A stretch of DNA of 35,226 nt from Rhodoferax sp. (GTDB taxonomy: Bacteria; Pseudomonadota; Gammaproteobacteria; Burkholderiales; Burkholderiaceae_C): NCBI GenBank assembly GCA_020048895.1, contig JAIFLV010000140.1:1-35226 (forward strand), written 5' to 3'. A program made the position numbers and the translations under genes. The notes under the pieces are model-generated. The model saw nothing but the letters and a program-made list of their open reading frames with translations, was not told where the DNA came from and searched no databases. Shown here one piece after another: positions 17,295-25,311 of this stretch (position 1 is the first letter of the stretch; the number at the start of each line of letters is the position of its first letter).

Positions 17295-17762
17295 CTAGCG
17301 TTGGGTGGCCTGCGCAACACCAAGGTTGGCCAGCGCATCGGCACGCTCATTGCCCGGGTCGCCCGCATGGCCCTTGACCCAGCGCCAGTCAATGTGGTGC
17401 CCGGCGTTGGCTACCAATTGGTCCAGTTGCTGCCACAGGTCGACGTTTTTGACCGGCTGTTTGGCGGCCGTTTTCCAGCCTTTGGCCTTCCATCCCGCAA
17501 GCCACTCGGTGATGCCTTTGAGCACGTACTGACTGTCCAGATGCAGGGTCACCTCACACGGGCGCTTAAGTGCCGACAAGGCCTGAATGACCGCCATCAT
17601 CTCCATGCGGTTGTTGGTGGTCTCCCGCTCTCCGCCAGACAACTCTTTCTCCGAACCATCGGCCGATCGCATCAAGACGCCCCAGCCCCCGGGGCCGGGA
17701 TTTCCCTTGCAGGCACCATCGGTGTAAATAGTCACTCTATTCAAAGCAGATTCCTGTTGCAT
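17295..17762 (-). CDS. rnhA: Ribonuclease HI
   Basis: 155 residues from ATG 17762, identical in length to E. coli RNase HI. It cuts the RNA strand of RNA-DNA hybrids, clearing primers and R-loops. The four acidic catalytic residues are in [35 protein letters not shown] and [12 protein letters not shown]. The basic-protrusion region [13 protein letters not shown] is also present. It follows the methyltransferase gene by 30 bases on the same strand. The gloB/yafS/rnhA arrangement matches the enterobacterial neighbourhood, but the dnaQ gene that follows there is replaced here by the efflux operon. Confidence 0.96.
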   Translation of the reverse strand: MQQESALNRVTIYTDGACKGNPGPGGWGVLMRSADGSEKELSGGERETTNNRMEMMAVIQALSALKRPCEVTLHLDSQYVLKGITEWLAGWKAKGWKTAAKQPVKNVDLWQQLDQLVANAGHHIDWRWVKGHAGDPGNERADALANLGVAQATQR

Positions 17763-17792
17763 CAAAAATTGTGGCGCCAGCGACACGCGACC

Positions 17793-18545
17793 TCAGTGGT
17801 CGTGGCTGCGGTTGGCCACCGATACCGGACCGGCCGCCCGGGCCGGTGCCGTTTTCCAGGCTGGCCCCAAGAGGCGCATGCCACGCACGCGTTTCACGGC
17901 AACCAAAAAATAGCCGGCTCCAAGAATGGGCCACCAGCGCCCCCCGAGTCTGTCGAGCCAGCCAAAGCGATTGAGCCAGGCGTCACTGGTGACGGCCGGG
18001 CGATAGCAGCCAAACCTTCCAATCTCGACCTCGAAACTGAGCAGACGCAACCAGTCGCGCAGCCGCCAATAGCCAATGAACTCACCACAATCGGGCAAGA
18101 ACAGCGGGTGTGCCGGCGCGACTTTGCGCACCAGATGCCCGCGCTGCTGGCGCAGCGCCCACAGGCTGAACGGGTTGAGTCCGCAAATCACGACTCTCCC
18201 CTCGGGCACCAGCACACGCTCGACTTCGCGTAAGGTAGCGTGCGGGTCGGCGCTGAGCTCCAGCGTATGCGGCAGGAGCACCAGGTCGAGGCTGGCCGCC
18301 GGAAATGGCAATGCCCTGAAATCGGTAAGGAAAGCGACACGGGCGTCAGCGCACTGCGACAGCGGCAAGGCATGATCCAGCGCCAGCCACTGGTGGGGCA
18401 TGCGGTTGGCCTGCAAACCATGCAGTTCGGGCACGCCGAGTTGCAATGCATGGTAGCCAAAAATATCGACCACAGCGGCATCGACCTGGCTGCGCTCCCA
18501 TGCGAGCAGGTATCTGCCAGCAGGCGTCTGCAGCCACTCATGCAT
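17793..18545 (-). CDS. YafS-like class I SAM-dependent methyltransferase
   Basis: 250 residues from ATG 18545 (MHEWLQTPAG); ATG 18566 would add seven and overlap the divergent gloB start. The methyltransferase core is partly degenerate at the first motif, but ALPFPAASLDLVLLPHTLE and LREVERVLVPEGRVVICGLNP are typical motif IV/V and post-motif sequences of methyltransferase domain 11. Its place between gloB and rnhA is the position of yafS in E. coli. The methyl acceptor is unknown for the family. Because both candidate starts lie within 20 bases of the gloB ATG, the promoters of the two divergent genes must lie inside each other's coding region. Confidence 0.8.
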   Translation of the reverse strand: MHEWLQTPAGRYLLAWERSQVDAAVVDIFGYHALQLGVPELHGLQANRMPHQWLALDHALPLSQCADARVAFLTDFRALPFPAASLDLVLLPHTLELSADPHATLREVERVLVPEGRVVICGLNPFSLWALRQQRGHLVRKVAPAHPLFLPDCGEFIGYWRLRDWLRLLSFEVEIGRFGCYRPAVTSDAWLNRFGWLDRLGGRWWPILGAGYFLVAVKRVRGMRLLGPAWKTAPARAAGPVSVANRSHDH

Positions 18546-18564
18546 ACCTATAATTTGACCGCTC

Positions 18565-19335
18565 ATGACGCTAATACCATTGCCCGCTTTTGCTGATAAC
18601 TACATCTGGATGTTGCACGATGGGCAGAGGGCCTTGGTGGTAGATCCGGGAGAGGCACAACCGGTTCTCGATGCCCTGCGACGTGAGGGTGTGCAACTGG
18701 AGGCCATTTTAGTCACGCACCACCACCCCGACCACACCGGGGGTATTGATGCGCTGCGCAACGCCACTGCAGCACCCGTCTATGGGCCTGCGCGTGAATC
18801 CATCCCGCCACCATTTGTGCCGCTTGAAGGCGGTGCCACGGTGCAGGTGCTGGGGATGATTTTTGAGGTGATGGATGTCCCCGGCCACACCCGGGGGCAC
18901 ATTGCCTACCACTGCGCCGCGGCGCAGCCCAGCCCGCTGCTGTTTTGCGGCGACACCCTGTTTAGCGCCGGCTGTGGGCGCATCTTTGAAGGCACGCCAG
19001 CCCAGTTGCAGCATTCCCTGGGGTTGTTGGCAGCGTTGTCAGGCGCTACTCGGGTATGCTGCACCCATGAATACACTCTGGGCAATCTGAAGTTCGCGCA
19101 GGAAGTGGAACCCGACAACGCCACACTGATCGCCTACGTCGATGTGTGCCGGCAGTTGCGTGCCAACGGCCTGCCCACTCTGCCCTCCACCATCGCGCAA
19201 GAGCGCGCCATCAACCCTTTTTTGCGCACCGAGGTGCCGACGATTGCTGCTTCGGCCAAGGCCCACGATGCTGCATCCGTCGCAGACCAGGGCGTCTTTG
19301 CCACGCTGCGTGAATGGAAGAACCACTACCGATGA
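18565..19335 (+). CDS. gloB: Hydroxyacylglutathione hydrolase (glyoxalase II)
   Basis: 256 residues, the family length. This metallo-beta-lactamase-fold enzyme hydrolyses S-lactoylglutathione to lactate and glutathione in methylglyoxal detoxification. The binuclear metal motif THHHPDHTGG is present, with further ligands in VPGHTRGHIAYH and FCGDTLFSAGCGRIFEG. The C-terminal glutathione-contact region shows CCTHEYTLGNLKFA and NPFLRTEVP. It starts at 18565 beside the oppositely directed methyltransferase, and its TGA overlaps the mltD ATG by four bases, implying coupled translation. Confidence 0.95.
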   Translation: MTLIPLPAFADNYIWMLHDGQRALVVDPGEAQPVLDALRREGVQLEAILVTHHHPDHTGGIDALRNATAAPVYGPARESIPPPFVPLEGGATVQVLGMIFEVMDVPGHTRGHIAYHCAAAQPSPLLFCGDTLFSAGCGRIFEGTPAQLQHSLGLLAALSGATRVCCTHEYTLGNLKFAQEVEPDNATLIAYVDVCRQLRANGLPTLPSTIAQERAINPFLRTEVPTIAASAKAHDAASVADQGVFATLREWKNHYR

Positions 19336-20900
19336 ATTTCTTAAAGCGGGCCATCTTGCTCCTGGCGGTCGCACTGGTTGGTTGTGCGGCACCACAGGGG
19401 GAGCCTGCGCAGGACAGTCTGCGCGGTCTGACACCCTTAGGCGTTGGCGATGACACGCTGGCCCGTCGCACCAGCCCAAGCGGCAAAACAGCACCCAGAC
19501 TGGGCGATCCTTCCAGCGTGCGCACGCCGTTCGATCCGATTCCTCTGACACCGATGGACGCCCCCATGCTGGCCTCGCGCTCGGTGGTGCCGATGGCACC
19601 GCCGGTGGACTTGTGGGACCGCATTCGCCGCGGCTTTGCGATGCCCGACCTCGAGAGTGACCTGGTGCGCGACCGCGAACAATGGTATTCGTCACGACCG
19701 GACTACCTGTACCGCATGACCGAGCGCTCCAGGAAGTACCTGTTTCACATCGTCGAGGAACTTGAAATGCGCAACATGCCGACCGAGCTGGCACTGTTGC
19801 CGTTCATTGAGAGCGCCTTCAACCCACAAGCCGTGTCGGTGGCCAAAGCCGCGGGCATGTGGCAGTTCATGCCAGCAACAGGCAAGTACTTTGAACTCAA
19901 GCAGAATGCCTTTCGGGACGACCGGCGTGACGTGCTGGCATCCACCCGGGCCGCCCTGGACTATTTGCAAAAGCTGTATGGCATGTTTGGCGACTGGCAT
20001 CTGGCACTGGCCGCCTACAACTGGGGCGAAGGCAGTGTCGGGCGCGCCATTGCCAAGAACCAGCGCAACAACCAGCCCACCGGCTACCTGCATCTCAACA
20101 TGCCGATGGAGACCCGTTTTTACGTGCCCAAGCTACAGGCAGTCAAAAACATCGTCGCGCGCCCCCTGGCCTACAACTCCCAGTTGCCACCCATCGACAA
20201 CCACCCCTATTTCCAGACGGTGACGATCCAGCGTGACATCGACGTAACCCTGGCCGCACGCCTTGCCGAGGTCCCCCTGGACGATTTCAAGGCGCTGAAC
20301 CCGTCGGTCAATCGCCCGGTCATCCTGGCCGCAGGTACACCCCAAATCCTGCTGCCCTGGGACAATGCGGAAGTGTTCCAGGCCAATCTGGAGAGCTATG
20401 GTGGCGGTCGGCTGGCGAGCTGGACGGTGTGGGTGGCGCCCAGCACCATGCGCCCGGCCGATGCGGCCAAGCGGGTCGGAATGTCCGAGGCAGACTTTCG
20501 CAGTGTCAACGCCATTCCACCCCGGGTGGTGATTCGCGCGGGATCCTCGCTCCTGGTACCGCGCTCGGCGCAAACCAGCCACGACGTGGCGGTGCAGGTG
20601 GCCGACAACGGCCAGTTGTCGCTCGCACCAGAAGTGGTCTTGAAACAAATGGTGGTCAAGGCTGGCAAAGCCGACAGCGTGGCCAGCATTGCCAGGCGGT
20701 ACCGAGTCAATTCCGCGCAGGTTGCCCAATGGAACAAGGTGGCCGTGACGGCGAATTTCAAACCCGGGCAGTCAGTCACGCTCTACTTCTCGCCCAAGGC
20801 GTACCCGAAGTCCAATGCTGCAGCGCAAGCCAAGCCGCGCGCCAAAGGCGCCAAGGCGCCCGGCAAGCCCAACACGACAGCCAAGGCTGTCAAGCGCTGA
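19332..20900 (+). CDS. mltD: Membrane-bound lytic murein transglycosylase D
   Basis: 522 residues from ATG 19332; six upstream codons in the longer frame are discarded because the lipoprotein signal begins here (MNFLKRAILLLAVALVGCAA, lipobox LVGC). The SLT catalytic domain has Glu in LPFIESAFNPQA, then AAGMWQFMPATGKYF and LALAAYNWGEGSVGRAI. C-terminal LysM-type peptidoglycan-binding repeats follow, the clearest being VVKAGKADSVASIARRYRVN with QVAQWNKV, then a Lys/Ala-rich tail. It cleaves the glycan strands of murein, forming 1,6-anhydro ends during wall growth and recycling. It is coupled to gloB by a four-base overlap, as neighbours are in E. coli, and converges with recR with two bases between stops. 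Confidence 0.93.
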   Translation: MNFLKRAILLLAVALVGCAAPQGEPAQDSLRGLTPLGVGDDTLARRTSPSGKTAPRLGDPSSVRTPFDPIPLTPMDAPMLASRSVVPMAPPVDLWDRIRRGFAMPDLESDLVRDREQWYSSRPDYLYRMTERSRKYLFHIVEELEMRNMPTELALLPFIESAFNPQAVSVAKAAGMWQFMPATGKYFELKQNAFRDDRRDVLASTRAALDYLQKLYGMFGDWHLALAAYNWGEGSVGRAIAKNQRNNQPTGYLHLNMPMETRFYVPKLQAVKNIVARPLAYNSQLPPIDNHPYFQTVTIQRDIDVTLAARLAEVPLDDFKALNPSVNRPVILAAGTPQILLPWDNAEVFQANLESYGGGRLASWTVWVAPSTMRPADAAKRVGMSEADFRSVNAIPPRVVIRAGSSLLVPRSAQTSHDVAVQVADNGQLSLAPEVVLKQMVVKAGKADSVASIARRYRVNSAQVAQWNKVAVTANFKPGQSVTLYFSPKAYPKSNAAAQAKPRAKGAKAPGKPNTTAKAVKR

Positions 20901-20902
20901 CC

Positions 20903-21493
20903 TTATCGTCGGTCTACCAGGGCGTGGGCAATGGTTCCCAGGTCGACGTATTCGAGTTCGCTTCCGGCGGGTACGCCGCGCGCCAATCGGGTCATCTGCA
21001 GGCCGCGCGCCTTGAGCCCCTCGCCTATGACGTGTGCCGTCGCCTCCCCTTCGGCGGTGAAGTTGGTCGCCAGGATGACCTCGGTCACAACTCCGTCAAG
21101 TGCGCGCTCAAACAGTTTTTTGAGGCCAATGTCGTGCGGCCCGACCCCGTCAAGCGGGCTGAGCTTGCCCATCAACACAAAGTAGAGCCCCCGGTAAGCA
21201 CCTGTACGCTCCAGCGCAGACTGATCGGCCGGCGTTTCCACCACACACAGCTTGCTGTGGTCACGCCGGGTATCCAGACATGTGGCACACACCTCCCCCT
21301 CAGTGAAGGTATGGCAGCGCTCACAGTGCCGCACATTGCCCACCGCCTGCTCCAGCGCCCGCGACAGCGTTTGCGCCCCCGCCCGGTCGTGCTGCAGCAG
21401 ATGAAAAGCCATGCGCTGCGCCGACTTGACGCCCACCCCCGGCAAGCGCCTAAGCGCCTGGATCAGCACGTCGAGTGAGTTCGCATCAGACAT
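20903..21493 (-). CDS. recR: Recombination mediator protein RecR
   Basis: 196 residues, the family length. The N-terminal helix-hairpin-helix ([20 protein letters not shown]), the four-cysteine zinc finger ([18 protein letters not shown]) and the Toprim domain ([10 protein letters not shown] to [15 protein letters not shown]) are all intact. RecR works with RecO and RecF to load RecA on SSB-coated gaps. It is third in the usual dnaX-ybaB-recR order, but 159 bases holding a repeat separate it from ybaB, and no clear ribosome binding site precedes ATG 21493. Confidence 0.96.
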   Translation of the reverse strand: MSDANSLDVLIQALRRLPGVGVKSAQRMAFHLLQHDRAGAQTLSRALEQAVGNVRHCERCHTFTEGEVCATCLDTRRDHSKLCVVETPADQSALERTGAYRGLYFVLMGKLSPLDGVGPHDIGLKKLFERALDGVVTEVILATNFTAEGEATAHVIGEGLKARGLQMTRLARGVPAGSELEYVDLGTIAHALVDRR

Positions 21494-21529
21494 AGAGCAG
21501 GATGGGGGACAAAAAAACAGCCAACAACT

Positions 21530-21650
21530 TAGCGGGCGTAGCGAGCAGGCGTCAGCCTAGGCGGACGGAGCGCAGCAACCGCAACGTACTTCCTGTACGT
21601 GAGGATTGCGAGCACCGCCCAACGACGGATCACGCCTTCTCGGTAGCCTT
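21530..21650. repeat. Intergenic structured repeat between ybaB and recR
   Basis: The gap between two genes normally packed together holds a GC-rich block with several local dyads. These are CGTAC-ttcct-GTACG (about 21579-21593), the palindrome CCTAGG (about 21558-21563), and imperfect matches between GCGCAGCAACCGCAACGTAC and the complement of the GAGCACCGCCCAACG side. It codes for nothing plausible and has no T-run after the dyads, so it is not a classical terminator. It looks like a REP/ERIC-like dispersed element, from memory also seen in related genomes. Only one copy is in this window. Confidence 0.5.
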
Positions 21651-21652
21651 AC

Positions 21653-21985
21653 TTAAAAAGGGAATTTCATGCCGCCGGGGAGGCCCGGCATCCCCGCCGT
21701 GATCTTGCCCATCTTCTCCGCAGAGGTATCTTCGGCCTTGCGCACCGCGGCATTGAAGGCGGCCGCCACCAGATCTTCCAGCATGTCCTTGTCTTCGGCC
21801 AGCAGCGTGGGGTCGATGGTCACACGCTTGACGTCGTGCTTGCAGGTCATGGTGACTTTCACCAACCCGGCCCCTGATTCACCGGTGACCTCGATATTGC
21901 CCAACTCATCCTGGGCTTTCTTCATGTTGTCCTGCATGGCCTGGGCCTGCTTCATCAGTCCGGCGAGTTGTCCTTTGTTGAACAT
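21653..21985 (-). CDS. ybaB: YbaB/EbfC nucleoid-associated protein
   Basis: 110 residues, the family size. [20 protein letters not shown] with [21 protein letters not shown] is diagnostic. The end [19 protein letters not shown] is the usual Gly/Met/Pro tail. Dimeric YbaB binds DNA in a tweezer-like form and sits between dnaX and recR in many bacteria. AAAGGA lies 6 bases before ATG 21985. It starts 44 bases after the dnaX stop, consistent with one operon. Confidence 0.95.
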   Translation of the reverse strand: MFNKGQLAGLMKQAQAMQDNMKKAQDELGNIEVTGESGAGLVKVTMTCKHDVKRVTIDPTLLAEDKDMLEDLVAAAFNAAVRKAEDTSAEKMGKITAGMPGLPGGMKFPF

Positions 21986-22029
21986 GTTTTTCCTTTAGGT
22001 TTGCGATAACTTTGCAACTGACTAACCCA

Positions 22030-23880
22030 TCACAACGGCTTGATGGAACCGGGCACGATTTTCGCGCCAAAGTCGCGCATCATGGCCTGCACAAACGGGT
22101 CGTCAAAAATAATCTTTTCAGCTGCGAGCTGTTTTTCGGCCGCAGCAGCCCCGTTGCGTCGGGCCGGGCAGTCGGTCACACGACCTACTTCAACCGCCAA
22201 CCGCACGGGGTAGCCTGCCTGCTGCAATGCGGCGCTCAAACGATCACGGCTGGCAGGCTGGTTCAGTGACTCGCGTTCCACGCGCAACAGCCACTGGTCG
22301 GTATCACGGGCAATCAGTTGGGACTGCAGCGCCAACTCGCGCACCAGAGCGTTGACGGACTCCGTCGTGATGAGCTGTTGCACCGTGGCATGCCAGAAGT
22401 CGCCCTCCTCGGTGGGAACCAGTACCGCGGTAGCCTGCGATGCTGCCGCATCGGCGCGGGTTTCAACCTGTCGGCGCACCGGAACCGCTACCAATTGAGT
22501 AGCTGCCTGCGCATATTCCACGGGCGCTACAGGCCTTTTTGGCTCATGTTCCAGTGGGCTGACTGTGATGGAATCAGTGTCCCTTACCGGGATTTGCTGA
22601 CCGCTACGAACCGCCGGCACCGCAGCAGGTTCGTCCTCCCACGGTTGCACGGACTTAGGTGGCCTAAGCGGCGTGGGCGGCGTCGCCCGGACTGACTGCG
22701 CTGGCGGTGAAGGCGTGACCGGCAAAGGCGCTGGCGCCGCCCGCACACCGGCATCACTCAGAGTTTTTTTTTCAGCCGTTTTGGGTTTGAATGCCAACAG
22801 TCGCAGCAGCACCATGGTCAGTGCTGCATATTCGTCAGGTGCCAGCCCAAGGTCAGCGCGGCCATGCAGACAAATGCTGTACAACAACTGGATTTCATCG
22901 GCCGGCATCGCAGCAGCAAGGCGAGCGGTCTCCATCGCGTCCGGGTCGCTGTCGTCTTCGCTGGCAGAAGCAACGGTCTGGATAATGGCCATGCGTTGCA
23001 AGATGGTGGACATTTCTTCGAGGGTAGAGGCCGAACTCAAGCCATTGAGGCGCAGTGTCTCCACCGTATCGACCACCGTCTTGCCATCGCCCACGGCGAG
23101 CGCCTCGATCAGGCGAAACACGTAGGAGCGGTCCACGCTGCCCAGCATCTGGCGCACGGTAGCCTCGAGCAACTGCCCCGAGCCAAAGGCGATGGCCTGA
23201 TCGGTCAGACTCAGCGCGTCGCGCATGGAGCCGCGCGCTGCACGGGCCAACAGGCGCAAGGCCTGCACTTCCGAACTCACCTGCTCGTCTGCCAGCACTT
23301 TGGCCAAATGCTCGCGAATGGTCTCGGGAGCCATCGGTCGCAGGTTGAACTGCAGACAGCGCGACAGCACTGTGACCGGCACTTTTTGCGGGTCAGTGGT
23401 GGCCAGCACGAATTTGAGGTATTCGGGCGGCTCCTCCAGCGTCTTCAACATCGCGTTGAAGGCGGTGTTGGTGAGCATATGTACTTCGTCGATCATGAAG
23501 ACCTTGAAGCGCCCCTGCACCGGCTTGTACACCGCCTGCTCGAGCAGGGCCTGAACTTCGTCCACACCGCGGTTGCTGGCGGCGTCGAGCTCGGTGTAGT
23601 CGACAAAGCGTCCGCTATCGATATCAGAGCATGCTGCGCATACGCCACAAGGTGTAGCGGTGATTCCGCCATTGCCATCGGGGCCCTGGCAGTTGAGTGA
23701 CTTGGCCAGAATGCGCGACACCGTGGTCTTGCCCACCCCGCGCGTACCAGTGAACAGGTAGGCGTGGTGCAGACGCTGCGTGGTGAGCGCATTGGTGAGG
23801 GCCTGCACCACATGGTCCTGCCCCACCATTTCGGTGAAGTTGCGCGGACGGTACTTGCGGGCGAGCACGAGGTAAGACAT
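22030..23880 (-). CDS. dnaX: DNA polymerase III subunit tau (and probably gamma), DnaX
   Basis: 616 residues. The AAA+ clamp-loader module has Walker A (GTRGVGKTT), a zinc site with CGVCAACSD, Walker B (MIDEVHML), sensor 1 (FVLATTDPQK) and the SRC-type motif (LSRCLQFNL). Domain III ends near residue 368. At 370-372 a run of nine A encodes EKK; both shifted frames stop within four codons (separate entry), so a short gamma form of about 375 residues is likely. A Pro/Ala-rich linker follows and contains repeat copy B in frame. The C-terminal tau region (DFWHATVQQLI to FVQAMMRDFGAKIVPGSIKPL) resembles domains IV-V that bind helicase and polymerase. ATG 23880 has no clear ribosome binding site. 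It is the first gene of dnaX-ybaB-recR. Confidence 0.96.
   Translation of the reverse strand: MSYLVLARKYRPRNFTEMVGQDHVVQALTNALTTQRLHHAYLFTGTRGVGKTTVSRILAKSLNCQGPDGNGGITATPCGVCAACSDIDSGRFVDYTELDAASNRGVDEVQALLEQAVYKPVQGRFKVFMIDEVHMLTNTAFNAMLKTLEEPPEYLKFVLATTDPQKVPVTVLSRCLQFNLRPMAPETIREHLAKVLADEQVSSEVQALRLLARAARGSMRDALSLTDQAIAFGSGQLLEATVRQMLGSVDRSYVFRLIEALAVGDGKTVVDTVETLRLNGLSSASTLEEMSTILQRMAIIQTVASASEDDSDPDAMETARLAAAMPADEIQLLYSICLHGRADLGLAPDEYAALTMVLLRLLAFKPKTAEKKTLSDAGVRAAPAPLPVTPSPPAQSVRATPPTPLRPPKSVQPWEDEPAAVPAVRSGQQIPVRDTDSITVSPLEHEPKRPVAPVEYAQAATQLVAVPVRRQVETRADAAASQATAVLVPTEEGDFWHATVQQLITTESVNALVRELALQSQLIARDTDQWLLRVERESLNQPASRDRLSAALQQAGYPVRLAVEVGRVTDCPARRNGAAAAEKQLAAEKIIFDDPFVQAMMRDFGAKIVPGSIKPL
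22488..22547 (+). repeat. Dispersed repeat, copy B, in frame in the dnaX linker
   Basis: The plus strand reads TAGCTGCCTGCGCATATTCC followed by ACGGGCGCTACAGGCC. It shares ATTCCACGGGCGCTA with copy A and TAGCTGC(C/T)TGCGC plus AGAGGC/ACAGGC with copy C. dnaX lies on the minus strand and translates the complement as about PKRPVAPVEYAQAATQL, within the variable linker between the clamp-loader and tau-specific domains, a position where extra residues should be tolerated. Ends are approximate. Confidence 0.65.
22754..22773 (-). promoter_or_regulatory. A9 slippery run in dnaX, probable programmed frameshift or transcript slippage site
   Basis: On the coding strand, nine A occupy 22764-22772 within the codons for Glu370-Lys-Lys-Thr. 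If one A is gained, or the ribosome slips back one base, translation reads AAC TCT GAG and stops at TGA (22756-22754). If one A is lost, it reads CTC and stops at TGA (22760-22758). E. coli dnaX makes gamma by -1 slippage at A AAA AAG ending in GAG TGA; Thermus dnaX uses transcript slippage on an A9 run. The position at the domain III boundary fits gamma production. Which mechanism applies is inference. Confidence 0.7.
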
Positions 23881-23975
23881 GCTTTCATTCTAAGGGAGGC
23901 CCGCTGCACAGCATTGGCTAGAATGGTTCGCAAAAACATCGCCTCCCGGCGACCGCCCGACCCCCTCTTCATTGC

Positions 23976-25283
23976 ATGCTCCCCAATCCACCCAAGTCGC
24001 CGACCCCGGCGCAGCCCCAAGCACGCTGGCGCTGGCCCACCCTGCCTGCCAACGACCTGCTGCGCGATGCCGTCTACCGGCGACTGTGGACTTCGATCCT
24101 GATCAGCTCTTTCGGAGCGCAGATCACGATGCTGGCGATTCCGCTGACTGCAGCGGTCTTGCTACACGCAACTCCAACTCAAATGGGCTTGTTGACATCG
24201 ATGGAACTGCTGCCATTTGTGCTGTTGTCGTTGCCCGCAGGGGTATGGCTGGATCGGGTGCGCAAATTGCCGGTCTACGTGGTGGGCGAAGGTATCGTAG
24301 CGCTGGTGCTGGCCAGCATCCCCCTGTGCTGGGCGCTTGGCTGGCTGTCGATGCCTTTCATGTATGGCGTGTCGTTCGCCATCGGCTGCGTGTTTGTCAC
24401 CTCGGGAACTGCAGCCCAAATTGTGCTGACCCAGGTGGTGCCACGCCCCCGGCTGGTGGAAGCGCACGCCAAGAATGCGCTGGCGTCCAGTGGAGCAGAG
24501 GTTGCAGGCCCGGGTGTCGCCGGTGTGCTGATCAAGCTGGTGGGCGCTCCATTGGCGTTGCTGGCCGATGCGTTCTTGCTGCTGGTAAGCGTCGCGATTC
24601 TGCGCGGCTTGCGCGTGGTGGAAAACTTGGCACCACGACAGGACAGCCATTTTTGGTGCGATCTCAAAGAAGGTCTGCACTTTGTCGCGCACCAGCGTCT
24701 GTTGCTGTCGCTGGCGACCGCTGTGGGTCTGTGGCAGATGTGCCACCACAGTGCCATGGTGGTACAGATTCTGTTCGCCACCCGCGAACTGGGCCTGAAT
24801 GAACATGAAGTGGGCCTGTGCTACATGGGCCTGGGGTTGGGCACCATCATCGCCAGTACCCTGGGCAACCGGATCTCGCGCCACGTGGGGCCGGGCCCAT
24901 GCCTGGTGCTGGGTTTTGTGGTGTGCGGCATCGGCTGGCTGCAACTGGCATTTGCACCGGTAGGGCCCTGGGGTATTGCTTCGTTTGTGGTGATGCTGCT
25001 GTGTTTCAGCTCGGGTGCGGTGCTGATCTTCATCAACTTTCTGGCACTGCGCCAGGCGGTCACTCCTGCGCATTTACTCGGCCGCATGACCAGCACCATG
25101 CGTTGGTTGATCCTGATTCCCGCCGGGCCGGGCGCACTGCTGGGAGGCTACGTGGGGGAGCACATGGGCCTGCGCTACTCGCTGGGCCTGGGCGGCGGTG
25201 CCTGTCTGCTGCTGGCGGCGTGGGCATGGAGGCATCCCATCATCAGTAACATTCGTCAGCTGCCCTCGCCCGACCCTTCCTAG
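23976..25283 (+). CDS. MFS transporter (EntS-like, MFS_3 type)
   Basis: 435 residues with about 12 hydrophobic helices. The N-terminus (YRRLWTSILISSFGAQITMLAIPL), the loop 2-3 motif LPAGVWLDRVRK and the mid-protein AKNALASSGAEVAGPGVAGV are typical of the MFS_3/EntS group of exporters that release siderophores or drugs. The second half has LGTIIASTLGNRISRHVGPG and LLGRMTSTMRWLILI. No siderophore biosynthesis genes are near, so the substrate is unknown. The first 25 residues are Pro-rich and cytoplasmic. It is divergent from dnaX (95 bases) and convergent with the LytTR regulator. Confidence 0.88.
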   Translation: MLPNPPKSPTPAQPQARWRWPTLPANDLLRDAVYRRLWTSILISSFGAQITMLAIPLTAAVLLHATPTQMGLLTSMELLPFVLLSLPAGVWLDRVRKLPVYVVGEGIVALVLASIPLCWALGWLSMPFMYGVSFAIGCVFVTSGTAAQIVLTQVVPRPRLVEAHAKNALASSGAEVAGPGVAGVLIKLVGAPLALLADAFLLLVSVAILRGLRVVENLAPRQDSHFWCDLKEGLHFVAHQRLLLSLATAVGLWQMCHHSAMVVQILFATRELGLNEHEVGLCYMGLGLGTIIASTLGNRISRHVGPGPCLVLGFVVCGIGWLQLAFAPVGPWGIASFVVMLLCFSSGAVLIFINFLALRQAVTPAHLLGRMTSTMRWLILIPAGPGALLGGYVGEHMGLRYSLGLGGGACLLLAAWAWRHPIISNIRQLPSPDPS

Positions 25284-25299
25284 GCGCTGCGCCTCTTTT
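25282..25299 (+). terminator. Probable short terminator after the MFS gene
   Basis: AGGCG-CTG-CGCCT (25282-25294) forms a five-bp stem with a three-base loop, followed by CTTTTT. It starts within the MFS stop codon. The stem is short, so strength is uncertain. No matching T-run exists for the converging gene. Confidence 0.5.
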
Positions 25300-25311
25300 T
25301 CCGCAGCGGAA

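Noticed and set aside
15956-17377. 473-residue open frame on the plus strand opposite the membrane fusion gene
   Set aside because: It is the antisense shadow of a high-GC gene: Cys/His/Arg-rich with no recognisable domain, while the minus-strand protein has full MFP architecture. Other long antisense frames (for example 3318-4193 and 14070-14849) were rejected for the same reason.
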